Part shown: one piece after another, positions 1-9,200 of the stretch
Layout: each line of letters begins with the position of its first letter
Numbering within the stretch: the first letter of the stretch is position 1
Assembly (NCBI GenBank): GCA_028565715.1
Contig: JAOXYC010197462.1
Span: forward strand, 1 to 11,823
Direction: 5' to 3'
DNA: 11,823 nt
DNA from: Phoronis pallida
Lineage: Eukaryota > Phoronida > Phoronidae
The notes under the pieces: model-generated
The model's input: the letters and a program-made list of their open reading frames with translations, nothing else
What the model was told of the DNA's origin: nothing
Database searches by the model: none
Program-made: the position numbers and the translations under genes

Positions 1-369
1 TTAGATGAGTTTTGTGAAAGGGGTCCTTTATTAAATCAGTCGAAAGAAGGGTATCTTGACTTGTATATTTTGAGAGCCTATTTGTTAGACTTTGTGCCGT
101 GTTTAGTGTGAAAATTGACCCATCTGGTCAATTTAGTAAGCATTATATTGCGGATTATGAATCATTATGACTCTGTATTGGTCACATCACGTGACCTAAT
201 TCCCTCAATTATTGATAATCAATTCGCAACAGTTGATAGTCTCTATATTGAAATCTTGCAGGTTGTTTCCCAATGTTGAGTAATAGTGCTCATGATTCTT
301 GACTGTTGTAACTTATTGAAAAGTGCAAGTCCGTCAGAATATTTATAAAAAAAACTTTGGCATTTTCAG
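1..369 (+). other. Intron of copy 1 (3' part)
   Basis: There is no coding signal here. No match to copy 2 exon 6 (8857-8981) is seen, so the preceding exon must be further left. The stretch contains a 9-bp hairpin (112-120 with 126-134, AAATTGACC/GGTCAATTT) and a shorter GGTCAC/GTGACC pair near 180-195. It ends with a pyrimidine-rich tract and CAG at 367-369. Confidence 0.6.
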
Positions 370-482
370 CTTATTACCATCGCTACTTCAAGTCTTACAA
401 AAAGGGTGCTATGGGACTCAAGAATCGCATACGTGGTTATGCTGACGACAACCTATGGACAGCACTGACAACAAACCCAAAG
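370..482 (+). CDS. Copy 1, visible exon 1
   Basis: The acceptor TTTTCAG ends at 369 and the donor AAG|GTGAAC follows 482. The exon is 113 bases, enters in phase 1 and leaves in phase 0. It encodes YYHRYFKS followed by a basic segment and NLWTALTTNPK. It matches copy 2 exon 7 (9812-9924) in length and phase, with 31 of 37 full codons giving the same residue. Confidence 0.85.
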
Positions 483-3212
483 GTGAACATATTTAGTTGA
501 GGCTGAATGCATTTTATCAAGATTGAGGAAATCCCCAGAAAAATATTTTGTCATAAACAATCGTGTTTTGCACGTGTAAATGGGTTAGTTTGCTTGTTAC
601 AAGAGTGTGTATATAAAAACCGGAAGTTTAAAAGAAAAAAATTAAACTCATTCAGGAAGACATTATTTCACGTCAGTTTGTGTTGAAACGTGTCTTAAAA
701 GAGATAATGATGGTTTTAACCTTACCCCTTCGTATCCATTTTACATCTAGGTGGCCCCCATGGGTTACGAGCAATGCACAGGAAGAGGGAAGGCAAGAAA
801 ATGCGTCAAGACTCTCCAGCGTTGGACATACGCCATTCCTCTTGAGATAATCTACATGACTCCTCTTTATAAGTGGAACCCTTATGACCTCGAATACAAG
901 GTAAGACACCATTTTCTTGTATGCGCCTTACGTTGCCTGCCAGCGAATATGAATTACCTTTGCTGTCTCAGCTAACTACGGTGAGCTCATGTAAATTCAC
1001 GCAGATCATTGACCAAAATGAATGTGCAATGTAACGGATTCTCTGAACATCATCTCGCCATTCCGTTCCAGGGAAAATACAACAAAAAGGATCCTCAAGT
1101 GGCCACGGTTTACAGTGGCGGACCGAAGAGTAACAATTTTGCGCGAAACGGAAGGTTGTCTCCAGAACTCGCTTACAACGGAACTCATAGTAAACTGCAC
1201 ATCATAACACCTGATGAATTCTACAGCGGCAAAGAGGTAGGCTTTACCCATGACGAAATGCTTATTCAATGCAAATGAAGAATCAGGTTAGATTATAATT
1301 GACCTGTTTTTTCCGGTTTATATGACCAGAAGTCCGTCGTTAACTTTGTTCAAAAGATAATTTTTAGTTATTTGTTTATTGTGAACATTTTGATGAAAAA
1401 ATACTTCTGCAAACATATTGAAGTGAATTTTCAAACTTCTGGGTGGACAAGCGAGTACCCTGTGAGAGTGAATTCGAGCTAAGACCTGTATACAGTATAC
1501 ACCGCTGTTAAATGCTACTGCCTCGGACTATTATTGACTCTCTGTGCTGATTTCAGCTGATGAAGGACGCAGCGGACACAACACGAAGCGGGGCTTATGG
1601 GGTGTTGGATCGCTCTGGTAAAATGCGTGCAGTCAGGGCCTCGGGGACCAGGATCTTCTTACCTAGCATCCCAGGTGTTGGAGCGTTAAGAACCAGATAT
1701 CCCATAATGCCCGTGCACGCGGAAGGTAAGACAACCATGACTTATGTTGAGCTGTTACAACATATTCATATTAGCTACACTTAAACGTAATTCAAAACTT
1801 AGTTTTCATTCGAAGAACAGTAGGCAATTGTGAACGATAGTTAGTAACTGCCATCACCACTGTTACAAAGAGCGATTAGAGTCCAAATGGCCACCGATAC
1901 ATGAAGGACTACATATACCAACAAAAAGTTCAACCAGACAATGTGTTTTCAAATTACTATAGTTCACTAGTCCCAACACCAAACTTTAGTTTTCTCTCTT
2001 CGTGAACCTACTGATTTGTTTCGCAGGAAGCGCAATATGGAAGGAAGTCGATGCTCTGAAGGATATTGTTATGGACATGAACCGTTACGGACATTTGCTG
2101 CATAAGATGCCAACCGGTACCATGGGAGGGAGGATGAACTCTACAAAGGATGTGAGTTTAGATACATGTACTTAGTAACATTTCTGAGTTCACTCAAAAA
2201 GAGTAGATGAACTGACGTAAGTGTGAACCTTGATGACTAGGGGTCAGTTTTCATGACATACAGAAAATGCATTTTATTTTTTATCCATAAAAGTATATAT
2301 TTTCTGAAAGGAGGATAAATTTAAAACATACTGGTCACCTTCAAATTTGTCAAATTCAAATTAGGTTTTTTGACCAATAATTTTTCTTAAAAAAATCAAT
2401 TTATTTTTAGAACAGGGATTAAGGAAACAATATGTACTATGTAGTCATGGTTTTTATTTGAATATAGTCCAATTAATGTTTTGAAGGGAAACGGGTGTCA
2501 CAATATTTTTTAAATTTTTAGTTTTCGAACAATTTAATTTTTAAGCTGAAAATGTCCAAAAAATATTTTTTTATAAAAAGGCAACTTATTTGGTGCATAG
2601 TTCGTATAAAATAATACGTTATTTGGCAGTGTTTGAATATGAGGTGAGGTTATTCGACCTCAATCTGAATCGGATGAAGTATTTCAACTCGGCTTACGCC
2701 TCGTTAAAATACTTCATCCGATTCAGATTTCAATCGAATAATCTCACCTAATATTCAAACCCACGCCAAATAACGTATCAATATATATACTAATAACTAC
2801 GTATAAAGAACGAAAACGCAAATTCTGGTGATAAAGCCATCACACTGTAGTGTCAAGTCATTATTGATGGTGAGGATTTGTAGCAACTCCGTTACCGGCA
2901 TAAACTTAATTTAAGCTATGACAAATGTGTCATATTGTTTTTCTCTTGTAGGAAACTGTCACCCTAGAGCTTCAAGTCACTATCAGAGACCCACCCGGTG
3001 AGCATTCCCACCAAGTGTCACTATCTGCCGACCAAGTAAAAGACCTCAAAGACCGAAAACAGATCAGTGTGATGACGTCGCTTGACAACGGACATGCGCA
3101 CTCCTTGAAATTGGCTTATAATAGCAGGCGAAAAATGTATACTGCAGTATTATGCGACAACTCCAGAAGGTGTTGGGACGGCCATAGTAATGTGTTAAAA
3201 AAGGTTGATTAA
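370..3212 (+). CDS. Copy 1 of a tandem gene pair: 3' part of a secreted-type protein of unknown family (six exons, 5' end outside window)
   Basis: Six exons join in one open frame: 370-482, 751-900, 1072-1236, 1557-1725, 2027-2151 and 2952-3212. Every internal border is GT...AG and the phases agree (1,0,0,0,1,0), giving 327 residues before a TAA stop. The first visible exon begins in phase 1 after a TTTTCAG acceptor, so earlier exons lie to the left. By alignment with copy 2 (6103 onward), about 360 N-terminal residues, including a signal peptide, are missing. Recognisable stretches are an aromatic segment with PLYKWNPY (exon 2), ITPDEFYSG (exon 3), IFLPSIPGVG (exon 4) and a His-rich C-terminal domain (exon 6). 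I do not recognise a named family or an enzyme signature. A secreted or extracellular location is inferred only from the signal peptide of copy 2. No frameshift or internal stop is seen, so this copy looks intact within the window. Confidence 0.85.
751..900 (+). CDS. Copy 1, visible exon 2
   Basis: Fifty codons, phase 0 to 0, between acceptor CATCTAG and donor AAG|GTAAGA. It encodes VAPMGYEQC, a Lys/Arg-rich linker with a second Cys, then WTYAIPLEIIYMTPLYKWNPY. The two cysteines, ten residues apart, are shared with copy 2 exon 8 and could form a disulfide; this is inference. It is one codon longer than the copy 2 exon. Confidence 0.85.
1072..1236 (+). CDS. Copy 1, visible exon 3
   Basis: Fifty-five codons, phase 0 to 0, between acceptor TTCCAG and donor GAG|GTAGGC. 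It encodes GKYNKKDPQVATV, SGGPKSN, LSPELAY, and THSKLHIITPDEFYSG. It matches copy 2 exon 9 (11438-11602) at 47 of 55 residues and has the same length. Confidence 0.86.
1237..1556 (+). other. Intron between copy 1 visible exons 3 and 4
   Basis: AT-rich, 320 bases, with a GT donor and a TTTCAG acceptor. I see no repeat, RNA gene or extra exon in it. Confidence 0.6.
1557..1725 (+). CDS. Copy 1, visible exon 4
   Basis: 169 bases, entering in phase 0 after GATTTCAG and leaving in phase 1 at GAAG|GTAAGA. It encodes LMKDAADTTRSGAYGVLDRSG, then ASGTRIFLPSIPGVGALRTRYPIMPVHAE. The equivalent exon of copy 2 lies beyond the right edge, so there is no internal paralogue to compare. The call rests on the open frame, splice sites and phase continuity with exons 3 and 5. 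Confidence 0.82.
1726..2026 (+). other. Intron between copy 1 visible exons 4 and 5
   Basis: 301 bases, GTAAGA donor to TTTCGCAG acceptor. Nothing further is recognised inside. Confidence 0.6.
2027..2151 (+). CDS. Copy 1, visible exon 5
   Basis: 125 bases, phase 1 to 0, between acceptor TTTCGCAG and donor GAT|GTGAGT. It encodes GSAIWKEVDALKDIVMDMN, a probable helix, then RYGHLLHKMPTGTMGGRMN. It was too short to stand out as an ORF; it is called from splice consensus and frame agreement on both sides. Confidence 0.8.
2152..2951 (+). other. Large intron of copy 1 carrying a foldback element
   Basis: 800 bases. The part from 2260 to 2600 is low-complexity AT-rich DNA with T and A runs. A strong inverted repeat sits at 2614-2778 and is listed separately. 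The acceptor is CTCTTGTAG just before 2952. Confidence 0.65.
2614..2778. repeat. Palindromic foldback (MITE-like) element, about 165 bp
   Basis: The left arm (about 2614-2687) begins ATACGTTATTTGGC. The right arm (about 2704-2778) ends with its reverse complement, GCCAAATAACGTAT. The arms pair almost throughout, including GAATCGGATGAAGTATTT against AAATACTTCATCCGATTC. The loop carries CTCGGCTTACGCCTCG, which is itself partly palindromic. No coding potential is seen. It is probably a non-autonomous foldback transposon inside the intron of copy 1; no target-site duplication is clear. Confidence 0.8.
2952..3212 (+). CDS. Copy 1, terminal exon: His-rich C-terminal domain
   Basis: Phase 0 after acceptor CTCTTGTAG, running 86 codons to TAA at 3210-3212. 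A beta-rich opening (TVTLELQVTIRDPPG) is followed by HSHQVSLS, then an ISVMTS strand and GHAHSLKL, and a tail with CDNSRRCWDGHS. The spacing of two HxHxVxL-like motifs around a VTSxxxGH strand recalls, from memory, a short repeated pattern in secreted bacterial proteins of unknown function. The clustered His and Cys could bind a metal, but no known site is recognised. The tail ends with KKVD. Confidence 0.85.
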   Translation, partial: ETVTLELQVTIRDPPGEHSHQVSLSADQVKDLKDRKQISVMTSLDNGHAHSLKLAYNSRRKMYTAVLCDNSRRCWDGHSNVLKKVD

Positions 3213-3238
3213 ACAGTCATTTACATTGTGCTATAGTA

Positions 3239-3244
3239 AATAAA
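3239..3244 (+). promoter_or_regulatory. Poly(A) signal of copy 1
   Basis: AATAAA lies 26 bases after the TAA stop at 3210-3212. If it is used, the 3' UTR would be only about 45-60 bases. It is the first canonical signal downstream of the stop. Confidence 0.65.
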
Positions 3245-3580
3245 TTGCGAAATAGAATTCTTTTTGCTTTTAGTATTTCGTACATGTAGCTCGCTGTATG
3301 CGTTTGAAAGCAATTGAAAGCAATAGATGCATTTGGTAGTTTTTGCAGTTTTTTAAACAGTTTCGAACAACGAACTTCTTGAGTAGTATGCCAACCCGAG
3401 TTGCGATAACGCAGCCATCCTCTCACTCACAATTTGCATTCAATTTCCCTGTCCAAAAAACTGATATTATGGGCTTATGGTTTCTTAAAGGAATTAAGGT
3501 GTTTGTGAAATAGGCCCCTGTTGTTTTTAAATCCAATGTAAATGTTCCAAATGTGTAGTGACGAGCATTAGTAGTAGGCC
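3245..3580. other. Intergenic tract without recognised genes
   Basis: Ordinary AT-rich DNA after the copy 1 poly(A) signal. A short direct repeat GAAAGCAAT occurs twice near 3306-3325. The reverse open frame here shows no protein-like composition or paralogue and was not called. Confidence 0.5.
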
Positions 3581-3797
3581 TACTTGAATAAAAACAACCA
3601 AGTTTTTAAGTAGCAACATTTATTGGTTTGTTGTTCATATGCGGTTCCAGATTTTTGTTTGACTCCTGATTGCATGTCCCGATTGTGTGTCTGTATGCAG
3701 CCTTTAGGCTTGTCATTCTGCAAATAAAGCTTGACAATGGTGGAAGCTCAATCGAAACATGTTGCTACTTAAAAACTTGGTTGTTTTTATTAAAGTA
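3581..3797. mobile_element. MITE with 39-bp terminal inverted repeats, Tc1/mariner-like
   Basis: The left end (3581-3619) reads TACTTGAATAAAAACAACC and onward. The right end (3759-3797) is its reverse complement with one mismatch in the outer 19 bases. Both ends carry TA, which fits a TA target-site duplication as used by Tc1/mariner-type transposases. The 139-bp interior has no open frame, so it is non-autonomous. Family assignment is inferred from end structure only. Confidence 0.8.
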
Positions 3798-4409
3798 CTG
3801 CAATGTTAATGTCTTTGTGAATAGTTAAGTTTAACATTTCACGCCAAACACAAGGCTAGCGAATATTTATGAGATGGATATTTTTCCTACTCATGCTGAA
3901 TAATGATATTTTGAAAGTAATTTAAAATAAAGAGAAATCGACAAAACAACACCCATTTTGGCGTTTAAAAAAGGCAAATAATTCAAAAGTAAATTATACA
4001 AAAAATATTATTATTAAATAATTTAAAGGCCAGGCTTTTGTTCTCTTTAACACAGAAAGTATTTCATCAAAGTGATAAATTCGTTGAAAAATGAAGAAAT
4101 TGTTAGTAGGGTATTTGCAGCCAAAAAAAACATTGCTGCCCAGATAAAATCTATGACAGACACTGTTGGGTTTCCAAAACCTGAAGAAAACGGAAGTTAT
4201 TGAACCATACGTTCAGACACAATGATAACCCTGACTGTCCACACATATCCGATGTCAGTAGGTCAATTGGCTACCTGTCGCATGTTTCGCAAAAGTTGTA
4301 CCCATCTTCTTTTTAGAATTCCAAAAAACAAAAAAAGAGAATTGCAAAATTCACGAGGAGTATCTCAAACACAATCACTTGTGATGTCTATGGAAATTGT
4401 CGAAACGAA
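3798..4409. other. Intergenic AT-rich tract
   Basis: A long stretch rich in A and T runs (especially 3890-4040) with no paralogous exon, RNA gene or convincing coding region. The open frame near 4222-4440 runs into the inverted repeat starting at 4410 and is not protein-like. Confidence 0.5.
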
Positions 4410-4659
4410 TACAGCAAAATGCAAAGAAAAACAGACATAACTTAAGGGCTAGCTGCTTTTCTGTCAAAAATATGCCTAGACAAACGAGCGCTAAAACGCT
4501 GATAAAAATGCGTCTAAACAACGTCAGCAATGAGTAATCAACAACGGCCAAAGAGCGTCAAAAAGCTGGCAATAATGCGCCAGGGCACCAGACGTATTTC
4601 TGCCAGCAGAGCGGCACGCGAGACGTTCTTCTGTCTGTTTTTCTTTACAATTTACTGTA
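4410..4659. repeat. Inverted-repeat region, possible decayed transposon
   Basis: Positions 4410-4437 and 4632-4659 are inverted copies matching at 25 of 28 bases, centred on AAAGAAAAACAGACA. The enclosed 194 bp is richer in GC than its surroundings and contains scattered GCG-type words (GCGCTAAAACGCTG, ATGCGTC). No open frame with protein character is present. It may be a non-autonomous element, but its true ends and family are not visible. Confidence 0.55.
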
Positions 4660-4943
4660 GACAGAAACTTATACTGCAATTTCTTTGTATTTAGAGGAAA
4701 GAATGAAGCCACTCATCTAGTCGACAATCGTCGTACATCTCCGTTCATCGATGTGTTCCAAATAAGACGTTTATTCTCTGCATGTTTGTCAAATGTCTTT
4801 ACGTTATACCCAAAATATATCATGTAAATTTAAGCAACATCATGATATTAATTAACTTAGGGACGACATTATGACACGAAAGATGTGGCAGGCCAGTCAG
4901 AAAAAAACTAGCAAAATGCTACCAGGGTTTATGGCAGAGACAG
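4660..4943. other. Intergenic spacer between repeat elements
   Basis: AT-rich DNA separating the inverted-repeat region from the 591-bp element. Nothing further is recognised. Confidence 0.45.
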
Positions 4944-4979
4944 TACCGGGGATTTCCGAAAGAGCGCCCCCCCCCCATG

Positions 4980-5003
4980 AAAGAGCGCCCGTGGGCGCTC
5001 TTT
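4980..5003. repeat. Perfect 11-bp hairpin of the AAAGAGCGCCC motif
   Basis: AAAGAGCGCCC, then GT, then GGGCGCTCTTT. It is a subterminal palindrome inside the 591-bp element and could be a binding site for the mobilising transposase; that role is inference. Confidence 0.75.
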
Positions 5004-5106
5004 CTTTGGCCATATCGCGATCGTTTCCAAAAGAGCGCCCATGCATCAAAACTTCCGAAACACTAAAATACTGTTTTTTTTTGAAAATCGTTTTTTTCTA
5101 TTTAAG

Positions 5107-5198
5107 GTCATGACCATTCGGAACACCGCGCCCCCTTGTACTGCAAGTAGTAATTTGCCGTTCCGGAAATTGCCGAGGTGTTCCGAATGGGTCATGAC
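5107..5198. repeat. Internal inverted repeat of the 591-bp element
   Basis: The left arm 5107-5127 (GTCATGACCATTCGGAACACC) pairs with 5177-5198, which has one extra base. The 49-bp loop contains GTTCCGGAAATTGCCG, related in wording to the TTCCG repeats nearby. Confidence 0.7.
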
Positions 5199-5534
5199 AG
5201 GACCGTTTATCAACGTCAACTCGAGTTCAGACCCTTAAGCCAAGTAAGGTTGCTAACGATAATAAAGTTGATTAGCCATACATGTAGAATTTTTCAAAAA
5301 TGGTGGTGTAATGTCGTAATTTAGGAATCACATATGTTCCATCGAAGAAGAGTATGTTATTAGTCACCTAAACGCATTTGCGCACACTCCTACCGCCTTA
5401 TACCTCAAGAAACACAAGTATTGAGTGAAGTTTGCGTTTCCGAAAGAGCGCCCATGTTTTCCGGAAAATAATTCAACTCGAAAGTGCTATTTTCCGAAAG
5501 AGCGCTCAGGGCGCTTTTTTCGGAAATCCCGGTA

Positions 5535-6027
5535 TGAATATCCATTACTCGGTACGCATGTACGAACAAGGTGAAAGCCTCGGTCTAGACGAGCCCTTGA
5601 ACAAAACAGAAAGCGTGGTATATTGTTCTCTAGTAACACATGTGTCCATCTAATTTATTACATTGTATCTTTTGACATTCATGTTAATTCCTGTATCCGA
5701 ACTTAATGTAATTCTTTTCTTCTAATTTGCAACATACGAATCATAATTTGTTAGAAGCAAATGTTACCCCTGACTCACAATGAATTTATAACGCATTTGA
5801 ATTTAATTGTTTATTTTTATAACTAATTAATGCTTCTTGTCTTGTTATTTTCTCCAATGTAATTGAACATGTTCATGGTACACACTAATTTGATTGGATT
5901 TCAAATAAAAAAGTTATTTTGTAACCCTATGGATTAATCAGTTGAAAGCGTACGTATGTTAATGTATTGTAATTTATGCTAAATAACTAGATATTATGTA
6001 AGCGTTGTATAATCAAAATTCCGTCAG
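5535..6027. other. AT-rich intergenic region upstream of copy 2
   Basis: This is the proximal 5' flank of copy 2, strongly AT-rich from 5640 onward. No gene is seen. Upstream regulatory sites probably lie here, but I cannot name specific binding sites from the sequence. Confidence 0.5.
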
Positions 6028-6035
6028 TATAAAAG
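6028..6035 (+). promoter_or_regulatory. TATA box of copy 2
   Basis: TATAAAAG lies 75 bases upstream of the start ATG at 6103. With the usual spacing of about 30 bases, transcription would start near 6058-6062 and leave a 5' UTR of about 45 bases. The strong match suggests a TATA-dependent, possibly tissue-restricted promoter; the latter is inference. Confidence 0.7.
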
Positions 6036-6102
6036 AAGGAGTCTATCCAGTTCCTGAAGCCAGGCAGTGCGTTCGTTCAACGTTTGACACTTCATTTTGA
6101 AT

Positions 6103-6283
6103 ATGTGGCTACAATCACTGGTCATTCTAGGCTTTCTAGTAGCATTTTGCGCGTGCGAAGATGCAACTGTCAAAGATGCAGATGCCGAGCAGAGACAAAA
6201 TGACGTCATCAAGTCGTTGGCCCGCCAACTGATCTTACAACAATTAGCGATGGAGGAAAAGACTCGCTCTGACGGAAACTCAG
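6103..6283 (+). CDS. Copy 2 exon 1: signal peptide and N-terminal helix
   Basis: The ATG at 6103 is preferred over an upstream in-frame TTG. Residues 1 to about 18 are a hydrophobic signal peptide ending AFCAC, with cleavage likely near Cys-18/Glu-19. Then come an acidic segment and a Gln/Leu-rich stretch (SLARQLILQQLAMEE) likely to be helical. The donor is TCAG|GTATTT, phase 1. 181 bases. Confidence 0.82.
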
Positions 6284-9200
6284 GTATTTTTTATTTGATG
6301 ATTTTTGGAGTCAGTTAATCAGTTTTCACCTGGCCTTTTGTATGAATCGTTTTTCTTTGCTATTTCCTAATTCATATAGTTGTTCTACTTATGGATTCCA
6401 ACTCAGTTTAAAGAACAACAAGAAACAAAGAACTTAGCTTGTATGTTGAACGTCTGGTACTGGTGTTTACCAGTCTCTTCCTCTATTGTATAACGTGCTG
6501 TAGCTCTTGCTTGGTAGTTCCTCTCACGATGATTGTTATGCTGACAATTGTATGAACCAACAATCATAGAAAACACGTTTTAACATTGTATGGAACTGAG
6601 CTATGTGAATTAACCTTTTAGGGCTTAAACAAGTTCGACTCAGTAGAGGAGGCACTCGCTCGTATCACTCCGGCACGTGGATTGCAAGCAGAGTTGCCGC
6701 AGTGCATGATCACGCTAACAACATCCGGACAGTTGGGATGGGTGAATTCAGCGCCGTGCTAAATGGCGTCGACTTCAAAACGAGGCACAATGATTACGGA
6801 CTGCGTATGCCGAGCACCAAGAGTAAAGACTACGATGCCGTTGAAGACATACCTTATCCCGATGTTCCAGAGGCTGTAATATATTTTTCATTAGAGCGCT
6901 TGTAACGCGATAGTGCTTCAATCATAAAAATGCGGGTTAAGATAGATATCTAAATTTAAGTTGTATTTCCAAATTCTGTCTACGCAAGTTCAATGCAATA
7001 CAACAAACCTGGCACGTCTTAAAAAAAAAACTTATGTTTAATTTATTTTTCCCCACGTTAAAGTCTTACTATCGCTTTGCATTATTAGTTAGTATTCGAT
7101 TTCTACTATAAGGGTTGACACAATAAGTCTAGCATCGTTGAACTGCTTGCAAATAGGCTATCACTACATTGCAAGCTACTTCCAGCTAACCGGGATCAAA
7201 TGGTGTCACTTCATATTCCTTAACATTTATGTATTAAGGTTCTTAAGCTGGACACGATCGAAGAACAGATTGCTGAGATGCGAGAGTGGTTTAAGGCTTG
7301 GAAAGAGCAAGACTACAGCAAACGTGACTACAGAAAACACTTTAAGCCCGCACTATGCTATCTTGAAGGTTTGTGTGTGTTTTTGCTAAATTAGATTTAG
7401 CTTTAATAACGACATGGACAACTGTATGAACACATTTACTTTATTTATTAATTTGAATGTTATTTTTGCTCGAATTCCTATCACAAACGAGCATCCAACA
7501 AAAGTAGTCATTTGATGACATGTTTTCTTAATGACAGTTTTCATCATTGGAGTTTTTAAACAAACAGAAAGGTCGTAGACTTTTTGTCAGAGCTACATAA
7601 ATAGATCTTTCAAAATATCTAAGGCCAATCTATTTGCTTCCAAAACAAAGACTACATTGATCCGATTAATTCAAACATTGTATTTAGGAGCATGGACCGT
7701 GTCCGAGGGAAAGATCGAAGAATCTTTCTCCAGTGACCGTCATTTTCTCGACGCCTCCAGTTGGTTTGAGCTACAAGAAAAAGTCCGATACATGGCGTAC
7801 TCTGGTGAGTTACACTGTTGGGTGAATCTCAAAATGAAACTGGTATAGTATAAAATGTGCCTTTGATTGCATGTGTGACCACTTTTGATTAGATCTTGAA
7901 AGTGGTAATGGAACTGGAACTCAAAAAAAACATCTGTTTTTAGGCGCGACATACTCGACGCATACAACCATCTTCGTCAGACATGCATTGCATTAAAGTG
8001 ACAAACTAGCTCGAAGACTGCATACAAAATAAGAATAGTCAATGTAAACCCACACTATTTTTATTCTGTATAAAACCTTTGGGCTTTTTGTCACTTGCAA
8101 ATAATAAACGTCTAGCGAAGATGGTTTTATCCGTAACAGTTGCTATTGATGTTCAAGTTGTATTGACTTTTGGATGAAACTGACCTTTGGAAGAATTATT
8201 TTTGACTTTGAAGATAGAAGCTTTACGTGATATAATGACGATGCTGATGACGACAAATATGATAGTGGAATCGGTGTAATGTTTAAGTGAATCGAAACGA
8301 ATGCGAATCAGCCTCATCAACGGGGAATCGAACCCCCATCCCTCTCTAACTATTGGAGGGCTATGGTATTGATCACTGGTCATAACAAGGATCACCTTTC
8401 TCTATTGGTTGTCAACAGAATAGACAATTTGTTTCGGGGAAAACCCCAATACCATTTTTGTTCAAGGTCGCAAGAGTGGGCTCGAAAATGTGGCTTAACT
8501 TCCTAGTAAGCTTTGGAATATTAGTGACGACGGTGTTCCAACTTTCGCCCAGTGGAACTATCGCATCTTGTGTCAGCCATTGAAGGACGACCTCCCTCTT
8601 AATCGCTTTCGTGTAGTGAACGATCTTGGTGCAAGAATGTCTCATGAAAGTAGTATGGGAAGACATGAACACTCGCGATCAGCTCGGTTCCAGATTAATC
8701 CTTTTGACGAAGAATGGACCGAGTCGGAAGAAAGTACCATGTAAGTCTATGTTTTGTTTTTCAACTTTGAGTCTGAGCTGCATATGAACAGTTTACCCTG
8801 GTATTCTTACTCGACCCTTTTTAGGTAGCCATTTATTAATTAAATTTACCCTGCAGGGATGGGTTGATGGATGAACTTATGAAGCAAATCCCAGGAAAAA
8901 ACAATGCTGGAGATAGATTATATGACAGCGCAATGGGAGATCCAGCCTACGAACTCGACTCTGACAAACTTGTTAATGCAGGTATGTGCAGGCAATTGTA
9001 ACCATAGTTACAGGTGGTTGCTGATACTTCAATTTCAACTAATCTGATTATCGGCCGTTTAGTTTCGATTGAAAAATCCAGGAAGTCACGTGCGTTGTCG
9101 GGCAAAATCAGGCAGCGAAACATAATGATTTTGCCCATGTCAGAATTCAACGCATTATTGAAAACGGTTACTAGATTTTCAGAACATGGAGATACTTTAA

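Larger units (their letters stand above)
4944..5534. mobile_element. 591-bp non-autonomous element with TACCGG...CCGGTA ends and repeated AAAGAGCGCCC motifs
   Basis: The ends are inverted repeats of about 26 bp: 4944-4969 (TACCGGGGATTTCCGAAAGA...) and 5509-5534, differing by one extra G and two substitutions. Both carry terminal TA, which may be the target duplication. AAAGAGCGCCC occurs at 4959, 4980, 5030 and 5443, with a variant at 5497. Copies at 4980-4990 and 4993-5003 form an 11-bp perfect hairpin. A second inverted repeat, 5107-5127 with 5177-5198, shares CATTCGGAACACC. A run of ten C is at 4967-4976. There is no transposase; the open frames inside are repeat by-products. Confidence 0.75.

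Noticed and set aside
1006-1269. Minus-strand open frame over copy 1 exon 3
   Set aside because: It is the antisense shadow of the conserved exon 1072-1236, which has splice sites and a paralogue on the plus strand.
4524-4712. Minus-strand open frame overlapping the inverted-repeat region
   Set aside because: It is made of repeat arm and core sequence and has no recognisable domain.
5041-5238. Open frames inside the 591-bp element
   Set aside because: They consist of repeat motifs, T runs and palindromes and show no protein-like pattern.
7944-7999. Alternative exon after acceptor CTGTTTTTAG in copy 2 intron 4
   Set aside because: It fits phase 1 after exon 4, but the frame stops after 17 codons and I see no suitable donor before the stop. 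It remains a possible alternative last exon without evidence.
8412-8672. Minus-strand 86-codon open frame over copy 2 exon 5
   Set aside because: The plus strand carries phase-matched splice sites and protein-like sequence; the reverse frame has no support except being open.
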